This document shows, one piece after another, positions 1 through 6,840 of a DNA stretch of 19,570 bases. The first letter of the stretch is position 1. Each line of letters starts with the position of its first letter. Origin of the DNA: Muribaculaceae bacterium (lineage in GTDB: Bacteria > Bacteroidota > Bacteroidia > Bacteroidales > Muribaculaceae); the NCBI GenBank assembly GCA_022511505.1, contig JAFLTK010000237.1, positions 1 through 19,570 of the forward strand, written 5' to 3'. The notes below the pieces were generated by a model that was given only the letters and a program-made list of their open reading frames with translations, ran no database searches and had not been told where the DNA came from. A program made the translations under genes and the position numbers.

Positions 1-52
1 AGAATAGAAGTTTCCTAAACTTTTGATAGCAGTTCGATTCTGCTCCGGGGTA
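1..52 (+). tRNA. tRNA-Arg(CCU), 3' part, cut by the window start
   Basis: The window opens inside a tRNA. An anticodon arm can be folded with stem GAAGT (7-11) and ACTTT (19-23) around a seven-base loop TTCCTAA (12-18). This puts T at position 33, CCT as anticodon and a purine after it, so it would read AGG (arginine). After a four-base variable region comes a T arm with stem AGCAG (28-32), loop TTCGATT (33-39) and stem CTGCT (40-44). The 3' acceptor strand CCGGGGT (45-51) and discriminator A (52) follow. CCA is not encoded. The D arm and 5' acceptor strand lie outside the window, so acceptor pairing and the amino-acid identity cannot be fully tested. Confidence 0.75.
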
Positions 53-58
53 CTCGCG

Positions 59-90
59 GCGCGAGAGGTGGCATCGGCCGTCTCTCGCGC
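59..90 (+). terminator. hairpin downstream of the tRNA, possible terminator
   Basis: GCGCGAGAG (59-67) is perfectly complementary to CTCTCGCGC (82-90), giving a 9-bp GC-rich stem with a 14-base loop directly after the tRNA. There is no T-run after it (the next bases are GCCGTCAACA), so it is not a canonical intrinsic terminator. It may be an RNA processing or termination structure for the tRNA transcript. Confidence 0.35.
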
Positions 91-119
91 GCCGTCAACA
101 ATAATAACGGCTCAATTTA

Positions 120-200
120 AAGTTTAGAGTTTATAGTTTAAGGTTTAAGGTTTAAAGTTTTGGTGATATTAACCCTTAATTTAACCATAACCTTATAACC
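120..200. repeat. degenerate heptad repeat with a loose inverted counterpart
   Basis: Positions 120-161 divide cleanly into six 7-base units: AAGTTTA, GAGTTTA, TAGTTTA, AGGTTTA, AGGTTTA, AAGTTTT (consensus nRGTTTA). From about 169 to 200 the opposite-strand version appears in degenerate form (TTAACCCTTAA, TTTAACC, ATAACC, TTATAACC), so the two halves could pair imperfectly. No gene lies here; with the hairpin above this accounts for most of the 228-base gap between the tRNA and the first gene. Confidence 0.6.
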
Positions 201-201
201 G

Positions 202-226
202 TCAACTTGAGCGAAGTGAAAGTTGA
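202..226. repeat. small inverted repeat before the methylase promoter
   Basis: TCAACTT (202-208) pairs perfectly with AAGTTGA (220-226). A nested alternative hairpin, ACTT (205-208) with AAGT (214-217), competes with it. The role is unknown; it lies just upstream of the predicted promoter of the next gene. Confidence 0.4.
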
Positions 227-241
227 ATAATCGGGAGAAAG

Positions 242-273
242 TTTGGATGTTGGCTCAAAAATGTATAATTTTG
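242..273 (+). promoter_or_regulatory. Bacteroidetes-type promoter for the RsmI-like gene
   Basis: TTTG (242-245) is followed after exactly 20 bases by TAATTTTG (266-273), which matches the Bacteroidetes -33 and -7 (TAnnTTTG) elements. Transcription would start only a few bases downstream, almost at the ATG at 281, so the mRNA may have little or no leader. Confidence 0.65.
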
Positions 274-280
274 CGGAATC

Positions 281-1024
281 ATGGACTCAACGAAAAATAT
301 AAGCAGTAAAGAAGGCGCCTCGGGGCCTTGCCTTTATTTGATGCCGTCGACAATGAGCGACGGCCCCGTTGACCATGTTATTCCGGCCGTTAATATCGAG
401 ATAGCCGCGAGGGTGAGACACTATATCGTTGAAAATGTGAGAACTGCGCGTCGGTTCTTGCGACGCTGTGACCCGGCGGCGGCAATCGACGAGATGGCGT
501 TCAGTGTGCTCAATCGCCACACGACCGCCGAGGAAATCTCGATGATGCTCGACCCGATGGCCGATGGCCACGACATGGCTGTCATCTCCGAGGCCGGATG
601 TCCCGCGATTGCCGACCCCGGGGCCGACGTTGTCGCCATTGCCCAAGCGCGCGGTTATCGCGTCGTGCCGTTGGTGGGCCCTTCGAGCATCATTATGTCG
701 CTGATGGGCTCGGGATTCAATGGCCAGTCGTTCGCTTTCCTCGGCTATCTGCCTATCGACGCCCGCGAGCGCACCGAGCGACTCAAAGAGATGGAGCGAC
801 GCATCAAGGTCGAGCGTCAGACCCAGATTTTCATCGAAACACCCTATCGCAACAATCGCCTTATTGCCGAACTTGTCAAGGCGTTGCCGGGGCGCGTGTT
901 GCTCTGTGTAGCATCTGACATCACCGGGCCGGCCCAGTCGATTGTGACGCGGCCGTTGTCGTGGTGGGCAAAGGCTCGTTATAATTATGACAAAATTCCA
1001 ACAATATTTCTATTGTACTCTTAA
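281..1024 (+). CDS. RsmI-like SAM-dependent methyltransferase (tetrapyrrole methylase fold)
   Basis: The 247-aa protein belongs to the tetrapyrrole (corrin/porphyrin) methylase fold and resembles RsmI, which 2'-O-methylates 16S rRNA C1402. Recognisable segments are LYLMPST (18-24), the SEAGCPAIADPG block (103-114) that is characteristic of RsmI-type enzymes, VGPSSIIMSLMGSGF (132-146) and IETPYRNN (185-192). Full RsmI is usually 270-290 aa and starts with a GNLGD-type loop; here that loop is replaced by MPSTMSDGP. Many Bacteroidetes encode such a shorter paralog whose substrate is not established. The ATG at 281 gives about 17 residues before the conserved LYL; the next Met is already inside the conserved block, so 281 is kept. 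The metallo-hydrolase gene follows after 12 bases, probably in the same transcript. Confidence 0.85.
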   Translation: MDSTKNISSKEGASGPCLYLMPSTMSDGPVDHVIPAVNIEIAARVRHYIVENVRTARRFLRRCDPAAAIDEMAFSVLNRHTTAEEISMMLDPMADGHDMAVISEAGCPAIADPGADVVAIAQARGYRVVPLVGPSSIIMSLMGSGFNGQSFAFLGYLPIDARERTERLKEMERRIKVERQTQIFIETPYRNNRLIAELVKALPGRVLLCVASDITGPAQSIVTRPLSWWAKARYNYDKIPTIFLLYS

Positions 1025-1036
1025 CTGCATTAACCC

Positions 1037-2053
1037 ATGGCTCTCAAACACAACCGCATTGACTATAACCTCTTTACCGGCAGCCTCTTTGACGCCGCGT
1101 TACCCGTCCACCCCTCGATAGAGCGGGCGGCCGAGGCGGCACGTCGCGAGCGCGAGCAACGTCTGACGAGCGAGTTGAGCGAGCCAATGGATAACCGGGG
1201 AGCGGTCGCCCCGTTGCGATTTGTTTCGTTTGGCAGCGGCAGCAGCGGCAACTCATCTTATATAGGCACTCGCAGTGCCGGGGTGATTATCGATGCCGGC
1301 GTCGACCTGCCCCACGTTGTCGAGGGAATGGAGGCCAACGGGATGACGATGGATGCCGTCAAGGGGATTCTGATAACCCACGACCATGGCGACCACGTTC
1401 GCTATGTCTACACCCTCGCGCGCCGTTACCCCCACATCGGGGTCTATTGCACGCCGCGCTGTTTCAACGGCATCATGCGCCGCCACAATATCTCTCGGCG
1501 TCTCAAGGACTTCCATCATCCAATCTACAAGGAGCACCCTTTCAATATCGCGGGCTTGGAGATTACCGCCTTTGACGTGAGCCACGACGGGACCGACAAT
1601 GCCGGGTTCTATATCACCCGCGCGGCCGACGGTACTCGCTTTGCAATCGCCACCGACCTTGGCTGTATCACCGACCGCGTCGAGCACTACATGCGCCTGG
1701 CACGCTTCGTCGTGCTCGAGAGTAACTATGACTCCCACATGCTCGACATCGGCCCATATCCCGACTATCTAAAAGCCCGCATACGAGCCGCTTGCGGTCA
1801 CCTCGACAACGTCGTGACCGCCGACTTCCTTCGCCGGATATGGTCGCCCGAAATGACCCATGTGTTCCTCTGCCACCTGAGCCACGACAACAATACACCC
1901 GAGATTGCACTTGCAACCGTCGGGAAAGCGCTCGCCGATATCGGTATCGACTGCACCGGCGAGATCAGACCCGCCGGTGGTGACGGCCGCCCCGCTCTCT
2001 GCCTTGTCGCACTGCCCCGACACGAGGCTTCGCCGCTCTATTTCTTGAGATAA
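1037..2053 (+). CDS. YycJ/WalJ-type MBL-fold metallo-hydrolase
   Basis: The protein is a cytoplasmic metallo-beta-lactamase-fold hydrolase of the YycJ/WalJ group, known in other bacteria as a nuclease-like enzyme that affects DNA repair and cell-wall stress. It shows FGSGSSGNSS (65-74), the metal motif THDHGDH (114-120: H115, H117, D119, H120), SHDGTDNAGF (182-191), ATDLG (205-209) with the bridging Asp207, LESNYD (227-232) and CHLSHDNN (279-286). The 338-aa length exceeds the usual ~265 aa because of about 60 extra N-terminal residues that are charged and helical (ERAAEAARREREQRL). A start at Met51 (position 1187) would give the family's usual length; the ATG at 1037 fits the 12-base gap to the previous gene. 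The catalytic core is clear; the exact start and substrate are not. Confidence 0.85.
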   Translation: MALKHNRIDYNLFTGSLFDAALPVHPSIERAAEAARREREQRLTSELSEPMDNRGAVAPLRFVSFGSGSSGNSSYIGTRSAGVIIDAGVDLPHVVEGMEANGMTMDAVKGILITHDHGDHVRYVYTLARRYPHIGVYCTPRCFNGIMRRHNISRRLKDFHHPIYKEHPFNIAGLEITAFDVSHDGTDNAGFYITRAADGTRFAIATDLGCITDRVEHYMRLARFVVLESNYDSHMLDIGPYPDYLKARIRAACGHLDNVVTADFLRRIWSPEMTHVFLCHLSHDNNTPEIALATVGKALADIGIDCTGEIRPAGGDGRPALCLVALPRHEASPLYFLR

Positions 2054-2108
2054 AAAAGAATGAAAATTCAATCTTTTTGCAAATATGTAGAAAAAATTCC
2101 TCTGTCTA

Positions 2109-2139
2109 TTTGGAGAAGACAAAAAAAGTCGTATCTTTG
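2109..2139 (+). promoter_or_regulatory. promoter of the fimbrial-type operon
   Basis: TTTG (2109-2112) and TATCTTTG (2132-2139), separated by 19 bases, fit the Bacteroidetes promoter. Predicted transcription starts near 2145, giving a leader of about 50 bases to the ATG at 2198. This argues against the longer in-frame ATG at 2060, which would lie upstream of the promoter. Confidence 0.7.
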
Positions 2140-2197
2140 CAATTACTTTCTAAACCTGAAAAATTGTTACAGTTATTTAATCTCGAGAATAAACTTA

Positions 2198-3388
2198 ATG
2201 TGTAAAAAGTCTATAATCACGCTATTGCTTCTTGTTGGCATCATCATGCCGGCATCGGCCGTTGAATCTGTCGTTAGGGCGGGAATATATTTTATTTACG
2301 GCCATAGCGAGATTGACCCCGACTTTGCCGATAATCGCCGGCAATTGCAATCGATTGTAGACGCGCTTAACTCGATGGGTCCCGGCGACCGCATCGTTAG
2401 AGCGGCCTTTGGCGGCTACACCTCCCTTGAAGGAACCCACGAAAACAATCAAGCGCTGGCTCTTAGCCGTCGCAACGCCATGGAGAACTTCGTCAGCCAG
2501 CGCTATCCGCTGGCTCCCGATGCGATTTTACGCGACAACGAGTATATCAACTGGGGCCTGTTGCAGCAGATTGTTACTGTCGAAGATATCCCCTACAAGG
2601 AGGAAATCCTCCCCATCATTAGCCAACCCAAAACGCTTATCCCCTACTATGCCGGCATGCACCGCGACCAGCGCCTGACCAACATCCGCTGGACTCGTCA
2701 CGGCGCGGCATGGGATGTGCTCGAAGCGAAATATTTCCCCTACCTGCGTCTCGCCACCGTTGAACTCATTATCGACCGCGCGCCGCAACAAGTCTATCAA
2801 CCCGAGCCCGAATACATCCCCGAGCCTGTAGAAGAGGTTGCCGAAGTTCAGGTAGAGACCCCCGAGGTTGAGTTTGTGCCCTGCAAAAAGAAATTCTACA
2901 TCAAAACCAACCTTTTGAACTGGCTGATAGCCCAGTCCAACGTGGGTCTGGAGGTCGACTTTGCCCGACACTGGTCGATAGGCGTTCACGCCAACTACTC
3001 GGCCTGGAACTATTTCAAAAGCACCCTCAAGTTCCGAACGCTCGACATCCGTCCCGGCATTCGCTACTGGATAAGCCCGTGTAACACAAAGTGGTACTTT
3101 GGCGCACACTTTGGCGTGGCGTGGTACAACTATGCGTTTGACGGCGAATACCGCTATCAAGACCATGACCGCCGTTCGCCCGCCATGGGTGGTGGTATCG
3201 ACATCGGCTATCGCCTGCCCCTGTCGGCCAATCATCGCTGGAACGTAGAGTTTGGCCTCAGCGGCGGTGTCTACATGCTCCACTACGATAAATTTATCAA
3301 CGTTAAAAACGGGCTCAAGGCCGGCGATGAGAAAAAGACCTATATAGGTCCCGACGGCGCCTCGATAACCTTCTCCTATAGTTTCTGA
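2198..3388 (+). CDS. OmpA-like / DUF3575 outer-membrane protein of a fimbrial-type operon
   Basis: The protein has 396 aa from the ATG at 2198. That start gives a clean signal peptide (MCKKSIITLLLLVGIIMPASA, cleavage near 21) and lies downstream of the promoter; an upstream in-frame ATG at 2060 adds an implausible 46 residues. Residues ~25-110 resemble an OmpA-type peptidoglycan-associating domain (GGYTSLEGTHENNQALALSRRNAM). A Pro/Glu-rich linker follows (~197-228). The C-terminal half (~231-396) has alternating aromatic strands (NVGLEVDFARHWSIGVHANY) and ends in aromatic Phe, as in DUF3575 beta-barrels. Known family context: DUF3575 proteins sit in Bacteroidales fimbriae loci and are thought to serve the outer membrane. 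Here it is first of three, 29 bases before a FimB/Mfa2-like lipoprotein gene. Confidence 0.85.
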   Translation: MCKKSIITLLLLVGIIMPASAVESVVRAGIYFIYGHSEIDPDFADNRRQLQSIVDALNSMGPGDRIVRAAFGGYTSLEGTHENNQALALSRRNAMENFVSQRYPLAPDAILRDNEYINWGLLQQIVTVEDIPYKEEILPIISQPKTLIPYYAGMHRDQRLTNIRWTRHGAAWDVLEAKYFPYLRLATVELIIDRAPQQVYQPEPEYIPEPVEEVAEVQVETPEVEFVPCKKKFYIKTNLLNWLIAQSNVGLEVDFARHWSIGVHANYSAWNYFKSTLKFRTLDIRPGIRYWISPCNTKWYFGAHFGVAWYNYAFDGEYRYQDHDRRSPAMGGGIDIGYRLPLSANHRWNVEFGLSGGVYMLHYDKFINVKNGLKAGDEKKTYIGPDGASITFSYSF

Positions 3389-3417
3389 TTTATAAAACAC
3401 TCAATAACAACCTGATA

Positions 3418-4497
3418 ATGTCGAGACTATTCACATTTCTACTTATAGCAATGACGCTGGTCATGGCATCGTGTGATGTTCATGAAATGCCCGTCATAGC
3501 CGATAGTGATGTAGACGTTATCCTCGACCTGCAGTATGACCTGAGCATGCCGCTCTACAAGGAGTTGACCTACACGCGCGACCCGGCCGGGGTTGAAGAA
3601 ACGCGTGCCTCAATCCTGAGCCATGATGTCAGATTTATCGTGAATGTCTATCCCGCCGGCACTACCGCCGAGACACGCAGCGCCAACGCGCCCGTTCGCC
3701 AATTTGTGTTCACCGACCGCTCTGACCTGCCCCTCGACCGCCGGCTGAATCTCGCGCTACCCCCGGGTGCATGGGACATTTATGTCTGGACCGACTTTGT
3801 CGACAATAACGCCACCGCCGACCGCTACTATATTACCGACCGTTTTGACAGCATCTCGCTCCCCGAGCCCTCAAACTATGATGCCGCCAACGAGTGTCGC
3901 CAATGTTTCCGCGGCATGACCTCGATAGTGGCCAAGCACGCCACGACTGTCGACGAAACCAATGTCACCCAGTCGGCTACCATCGAGATGCAACGCCCCT
4001 TGACCCGATTTGAGTTCATCTCGACCGATGTCGAAGACTTCGTGCGCCGCATTCCCGAACTGGTGGGCCGCGGAAACAGCCGCAGTTTCACCGACGACCC
4101 GGTCGACTCGCGAGCGCTGACGCGCAGCGACCTCTCTGACTTCCGCGTCGTTCTTCGCTACACCGCCTTTACTCCCTCGGTCTACAATATCTTTACCGAC
4201 AAACTGACCGACTCGCGAACCGGCATGAGTTCGTCCTCGTTCATGGACATCTGTGAAGACGGCATCCTCCTCGGCTTTGACTATCTGCTGATTAACAATG
4301 AAGAGTCAATCGCCAACATCGCCGTTGAGGTCTACAATAGCGACAACCGCCTTATCGCCTCGTCGCCCTCCATCGAGGTCCCGGTTGTTCGCAACAAATG
4401 CACCATCCTCAAGAGCGAGTTCCTCTCGTCAATCAGTTCGGGCGGCGTGACTGTAAACCCCGAGTTTGACGGCGAATACAATATCGAAATCGAATAA
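3418..4497 (+). CDS. FimB/Mfa2-like (DUF5119-type) fimbrial lipoprotein
   Basis: The 359-aa protein has a signal peptide and lipobox (LVMASC, Cys19), so it should be lipidated and sent to the outer membrane. Directly after it come acidic residues and the start DVDVILDLQYDLSMPLY, followed by VRFIVNVYPAG and LPPGAWDIYVWTDFVD. This layout is typical of the FimB/Mfa2-like and DUF5119 lipoproteins that anchor or cap Bacteroidales fimbriae. A second beta-rich domain follows (~175-340: QRPLTRFEFISTDVEDFV; later VRNKCTILKSEFLSS). It is encoded between the DUF3575 gene and the fimbrillin-like gene, with gaps of 29 and 36 bases, so a shared transcript is expected. Assignment between FimB/Mfa2 and DUF5119 is by pattern only. 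Confidence 0.75.
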   Translation: MSRLFTFLLIAMTLVMASCDVHEMPVIADSDVDVILDLQYDLSMPLYKELTYTRDPAGVEETRASILSHDVRFIVNVYPAGTTAETRSANAPVRQFVFTDRSDLPLDRRLNLALPPGAWDIYVWTDFVDNNATADRYYITDRFDSISLPEPSNYDAANECRQCFRGMTSIVAKHATTVDETNVTQSATIEMQRPLTRFEFISTDVEDFVRRIPELVGRGNSRSFTDDPVDSRALTRSDLSDFRVVLRYTAFTPSVYNIFTDKLTDSRTGMSSSSFMDICEDGILLGFDYLLINNEESIANIAVEVYNSDNRLIASSPSIEVPVVRNKCTILKSEFLSSISSGGVTVNPEFDGEYNIEIE

Positions 4498-4533
4498 TAC
4501 AATATTAACACATCACATTTTAATATCACAACT

Positions 4534-6057
4534 ATGAAAAAAAATCTCTTTGCAATCCTTGCAGCATCGACGATGCTCCTGTCTTCTTGTGTCCAAGAAG
4601 GCATCGCGCCGACTATCGGCGAAGAGGCTGACGTTTTGATTAGCCTTACCACCCCGCAAATCGGCACTCGCGATTACAGCGACGGTACCACGGCAACCAA
4701 TCTGCAATATGCGGTTTATGATGTCACCAATACCGACGAAATCGCGCTTCTTGACAAATACACCGTTACCGACGCTACTATCAACACCACTGCAAACATT
4801 AAGTTTAAACTCGTCAACGGCCATACCTACCGCTTTGTGTTCTGGGCCCAGTCACCCGAAACCGATGCCTATACCGTAGATTTTGGTGCAGAAGGTGCTA
4901 CAATGACTGTTGACTATACCAAGACTGTCGCCAACGACGAGACCCTCGACGCTTTCTATGTGTGCGAAGACCTCGCCATCAACGGTGACATTCAGAAGAC
5001 ATTTGAACTCCGTCGTCCGTTCGCCCAAATCAACGTTGGTACCAACGACTACGAGGAGGCTGAGGCTGTTGGTTATGTTCCCACTAAATCATACATCGTC
5101 ATTACCGGTGCTCCCAACCAACTCAACCTCTTTACCGGCGAAGTTTCAACTACCGATGAGCGCACATACGCATACGGTGAAATCCAAAAGGATGAGAAGT
5201 TCCCGGTTGACGGTTACCAGTATCTCGCAATGGCCTACGTGCTCGCTCCGCAGGAGGCTAATCTCCACACTGTTGCTTTCTACTGGGCTCCCGAGGGTGG
5301 CACTCCTCTGAATCGTCAAATCGGTTCAGTACCCACTCGCGCTAACTATCGCACCAACATCTACGGTTCAATCTTGACCAATGAAGCCGACGTTACCGTT
5401 GTTATCGAGCCTGCTTACTATGAGCCCGACTATAACATGGGTGAATTCAATACTGCCGTTGCTAATGGTGGCAATATCACTCTGTCAAGTGACCAAACTG
5501 TTGACCAGGACCTCGTTTTCCGCAAAGAAAGCACCCTCAATCTCAACGGTTATACCCTCACTACCAACAACAGCACCTTGACTCTCGCCTCTTCGGCCAA
5601 AGTTACAATCAATGGCGGTGGTACCGTCGCCAAGGTTGGCGAAGACTACTATGGTAGCACCGCTGCCGCTTATGTTAACGGCGCAAGCGCTGTCCTCACT
5701 ATCAATGGCGGTAACTTTACATCTACCGGCGTTGAAGCAGTGTATGTACAAGTAGGTACAGCCTATATCAATGGCGGTTACTTTGCAGCAGCCAACGACT
5801 ACAATGGCGTATATTACACTCTCAACTGCGCCGACGCTAACTTCAAGAATGGCACCGCCAAGATTATCGTAACCGGTGGTACTTTCGAGAACTTCAACCC
5901 CGCTGATACTGAGGCTGACAAAACCGACGGCAAGAACGGCAACCTCGTTGCCGAGGGCTACAAGTCGGTTAAGGTTAATCTTGACGGCAAGACCTGCTAC
6001 ACCGTTGTTCCCGAATGGGTTAATAACGAGGATGTTGCCGGTTATGTAGCCGAATAA
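4534..6057 (+). CDS. fimbrillin-like surface lipoprotein with C-terminal beta-helix-like repeats
   Basis: The 507-aa lipoprotein (lipobox LLSSC, Cys19) is probably the major surface product of the operon. Residues ~30-290 look like a Bacteroides fimbrillin-like module (DUF6562-type: FKLVNGHTYRFVFWAQ, LRRPFAQINVGT, YLAMAYVLAP, VPTRANYRTNIYGSILT). From ~305 onward the sequence changes to short beta strands ending in Asn-Gly-Gly turns: VTINGGG (357-363), LTINGGNF (388-395), AYINGGYF (410-417), IIVTGGTF (444-451), resembling a right-handed beta-helix. Codon choice is richer in T-ending codons (GTT, GCT) than in neighbouring genes, as expected for a highly expressed product. It ends just before a strong terminator. 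The ligand or role in adhesion is unknown. Confidence 0.75.
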   Translation: MKKNLFAILAASTMLLSSCVQEGIAPTIGEEADVLISLTTPQIGTRDYSDGTTATNLQYAVYDVTNTDEIALLDKYTVTDATINTTANIKFKLVNGHTYRFVFWAQSPETDAYTVDFGAEGATMTVDYTKTVANDETLDAFYVCEDLAINGDIQKTFELRRPFAQINVGTNDYEEAEAVGYVPTKSYIVITGAPNQLNLFTGEVSTTDERTYAYGEIQKDEKFPVDGYQYLAMAYVLAPQEANLHTVAFYWAPEGGTPLNRQIGSVPTRANYRTNIYGSILTNEADVTVVIEPAYYEPDYNMGEFNTAVANGGNITLSSDQTVDQDLVFRKESTLNLNGYTLTTNNSTLTLASSAKVTINGGGTVAKVGEDYYGSTAAAYVNGASAVLTINGGNFTSTGVEAVYVQVGTAYINGGYFAAANDYNGVYYTLNCADANFKNGTAKIIVTGGTFENFNPADTEADKTDGKNGNLVAEGYKSVKVNLDGKTCYTVVPEWVNNEDVAGYVAE

Positions 6058-6093
6058 TATCTTTTTAGCCTTAGGCTAACAACCCTATAACAC

Positions 6094-6137
6094 GCGGGGC
6101 TGTCATGACCGAAAGTCTTGACAGCCCCGCAGCTTTT
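6094..6137 (+). terminator. intrinsic terminator of the fimbrial-type operon
   Basis: GCGGGGCTGTCA (6094-6105) pairs perfectly with TGACAGCCCCGC (6119-6130). Beyond one T-T mismatch the loop side adds GAC/GTC (6107-6109, 6115-6117). AGCTTTTAT follows. It lies between convergent genes (plus-strand end 6057, minus-strand end 6146) and may also serve the minus-strand operon, although no T-run is obvious on that side. Confidence 0.85.
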
Positions 6138-6145
6138 ATATTAGA

Positions 6146-6835
6146 TTAGACGTGGGCGAGGATGGCGATTAGCAGGGTGGTGGCGAGGGCAACGAGCGAG
6201 GGGAGGCGCCGGGCCGAGGCGACGAGGGGATGGGAGGGCGACGGCGCGCGATGATGGTTGAAATGGCTCGGGAGGCGCGGGGCGATGGCGCGCCATGCGG
6301 CGAAACACGCGGCGCCGATGAGCGCGCCGATGATGGCACCTACAATCAGGTCGCCGGGATAGTGAACGCCTAAATATAGGCGTGACAGCGAGTTGACGAT
6401 TGCCCATGTGAACATGGTTGCAACGAGCACGCGATGCTTGAAAGCGAGAACGATAAACGTGGCCAGCGCAAAGGAGTTGCCGGCGTGGCACGACGGGAAG
6501 CCATAGTTGCCGCCGCGGTAGTTGTTGACGGTCGTGACGACGGCCGAGAGGGGATTGTCGGGGTGGGAGGGACGTAGGCGTGCTACCATGGGGCGTATAA
6601 TCGAGGCACAAGTCTGGTCGGTCAGCGCGACGGCGATACCGATGGCGGCAATCATCATCAGCGCCTTGGGCCACGGCTTGAAACAGAAAATCATGACGGC
6701 GAGCGACGCGTAAAATGGAACCCACGTCCAGCGGCCGGTAAACATCCAGAAAAACGAGTCGACCGCGGGCGAGCGATAGAGGTTGTGTATCACTTCAAAG
6801 AGTTGACTGTCAATATTATGCAACACGTCGAGCAT
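6146..6835 (-). CDS. PAP2-family membrane phosphatase
   Basis: This is a multi-pass membrane phosphatase of the PAP2 (type 2 phosphatidic acid phosphatase) family, members of which dephosphorylate undecaprenyl-PP, lipid phosphates or lipid A. The three motifs are present in altered form: R-x6-RP (RPMVARLRP, with Arg for the usual first Lys), PSCH (usually PSGH) followed by AGNS, and SRLYLGVHYPGD (the SRxxxGxHxxxD motif with its catalytic His). The ATG at 6835 is used, giving 229 aa. A TTG at 6844 overlapping the stop of the upstream gene (TTGA) would add three residues. Five bases separate it from the LTA-synthase-like gene, so the two are probably co-translated, suggesting linked roles in envelope lipid or glycan metabolism. 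The Arg/Pro-rich tail (~185-210) is unlikely to be catalytic. Confidence 0.85.
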   Translation of the reverse strand: MLDVLHNIDSQLFEVIHNLYRSPAVDSFFWMFTGRWTWVPFYASLAVMIFCFKPWPKALMMIAAIGIAVALTDQTCASIIRPMVARLRPSHPDNPLSAVVTTVNNYRGGNYGFPSCHAGNSFALATFIVLAFKHRVLVATMFTWAIVNSLSRLYLGVHYPGDLIVGAIIGALIGAACFAAWRAIAPRLPSHFNHHRAPSPSHPLVASARRLPSLVALATTLLIAILAHV

Positions 6836-6840
6836 GGCGG

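Noticed and set aside
2528..3400. 290-aa minus-strand frame opposite the DUF3575 gene
   Set aside because: It overlaps a gene with signal peptide, promoter and domain support on the plus strand, and its composition is typical of an antisense frame.
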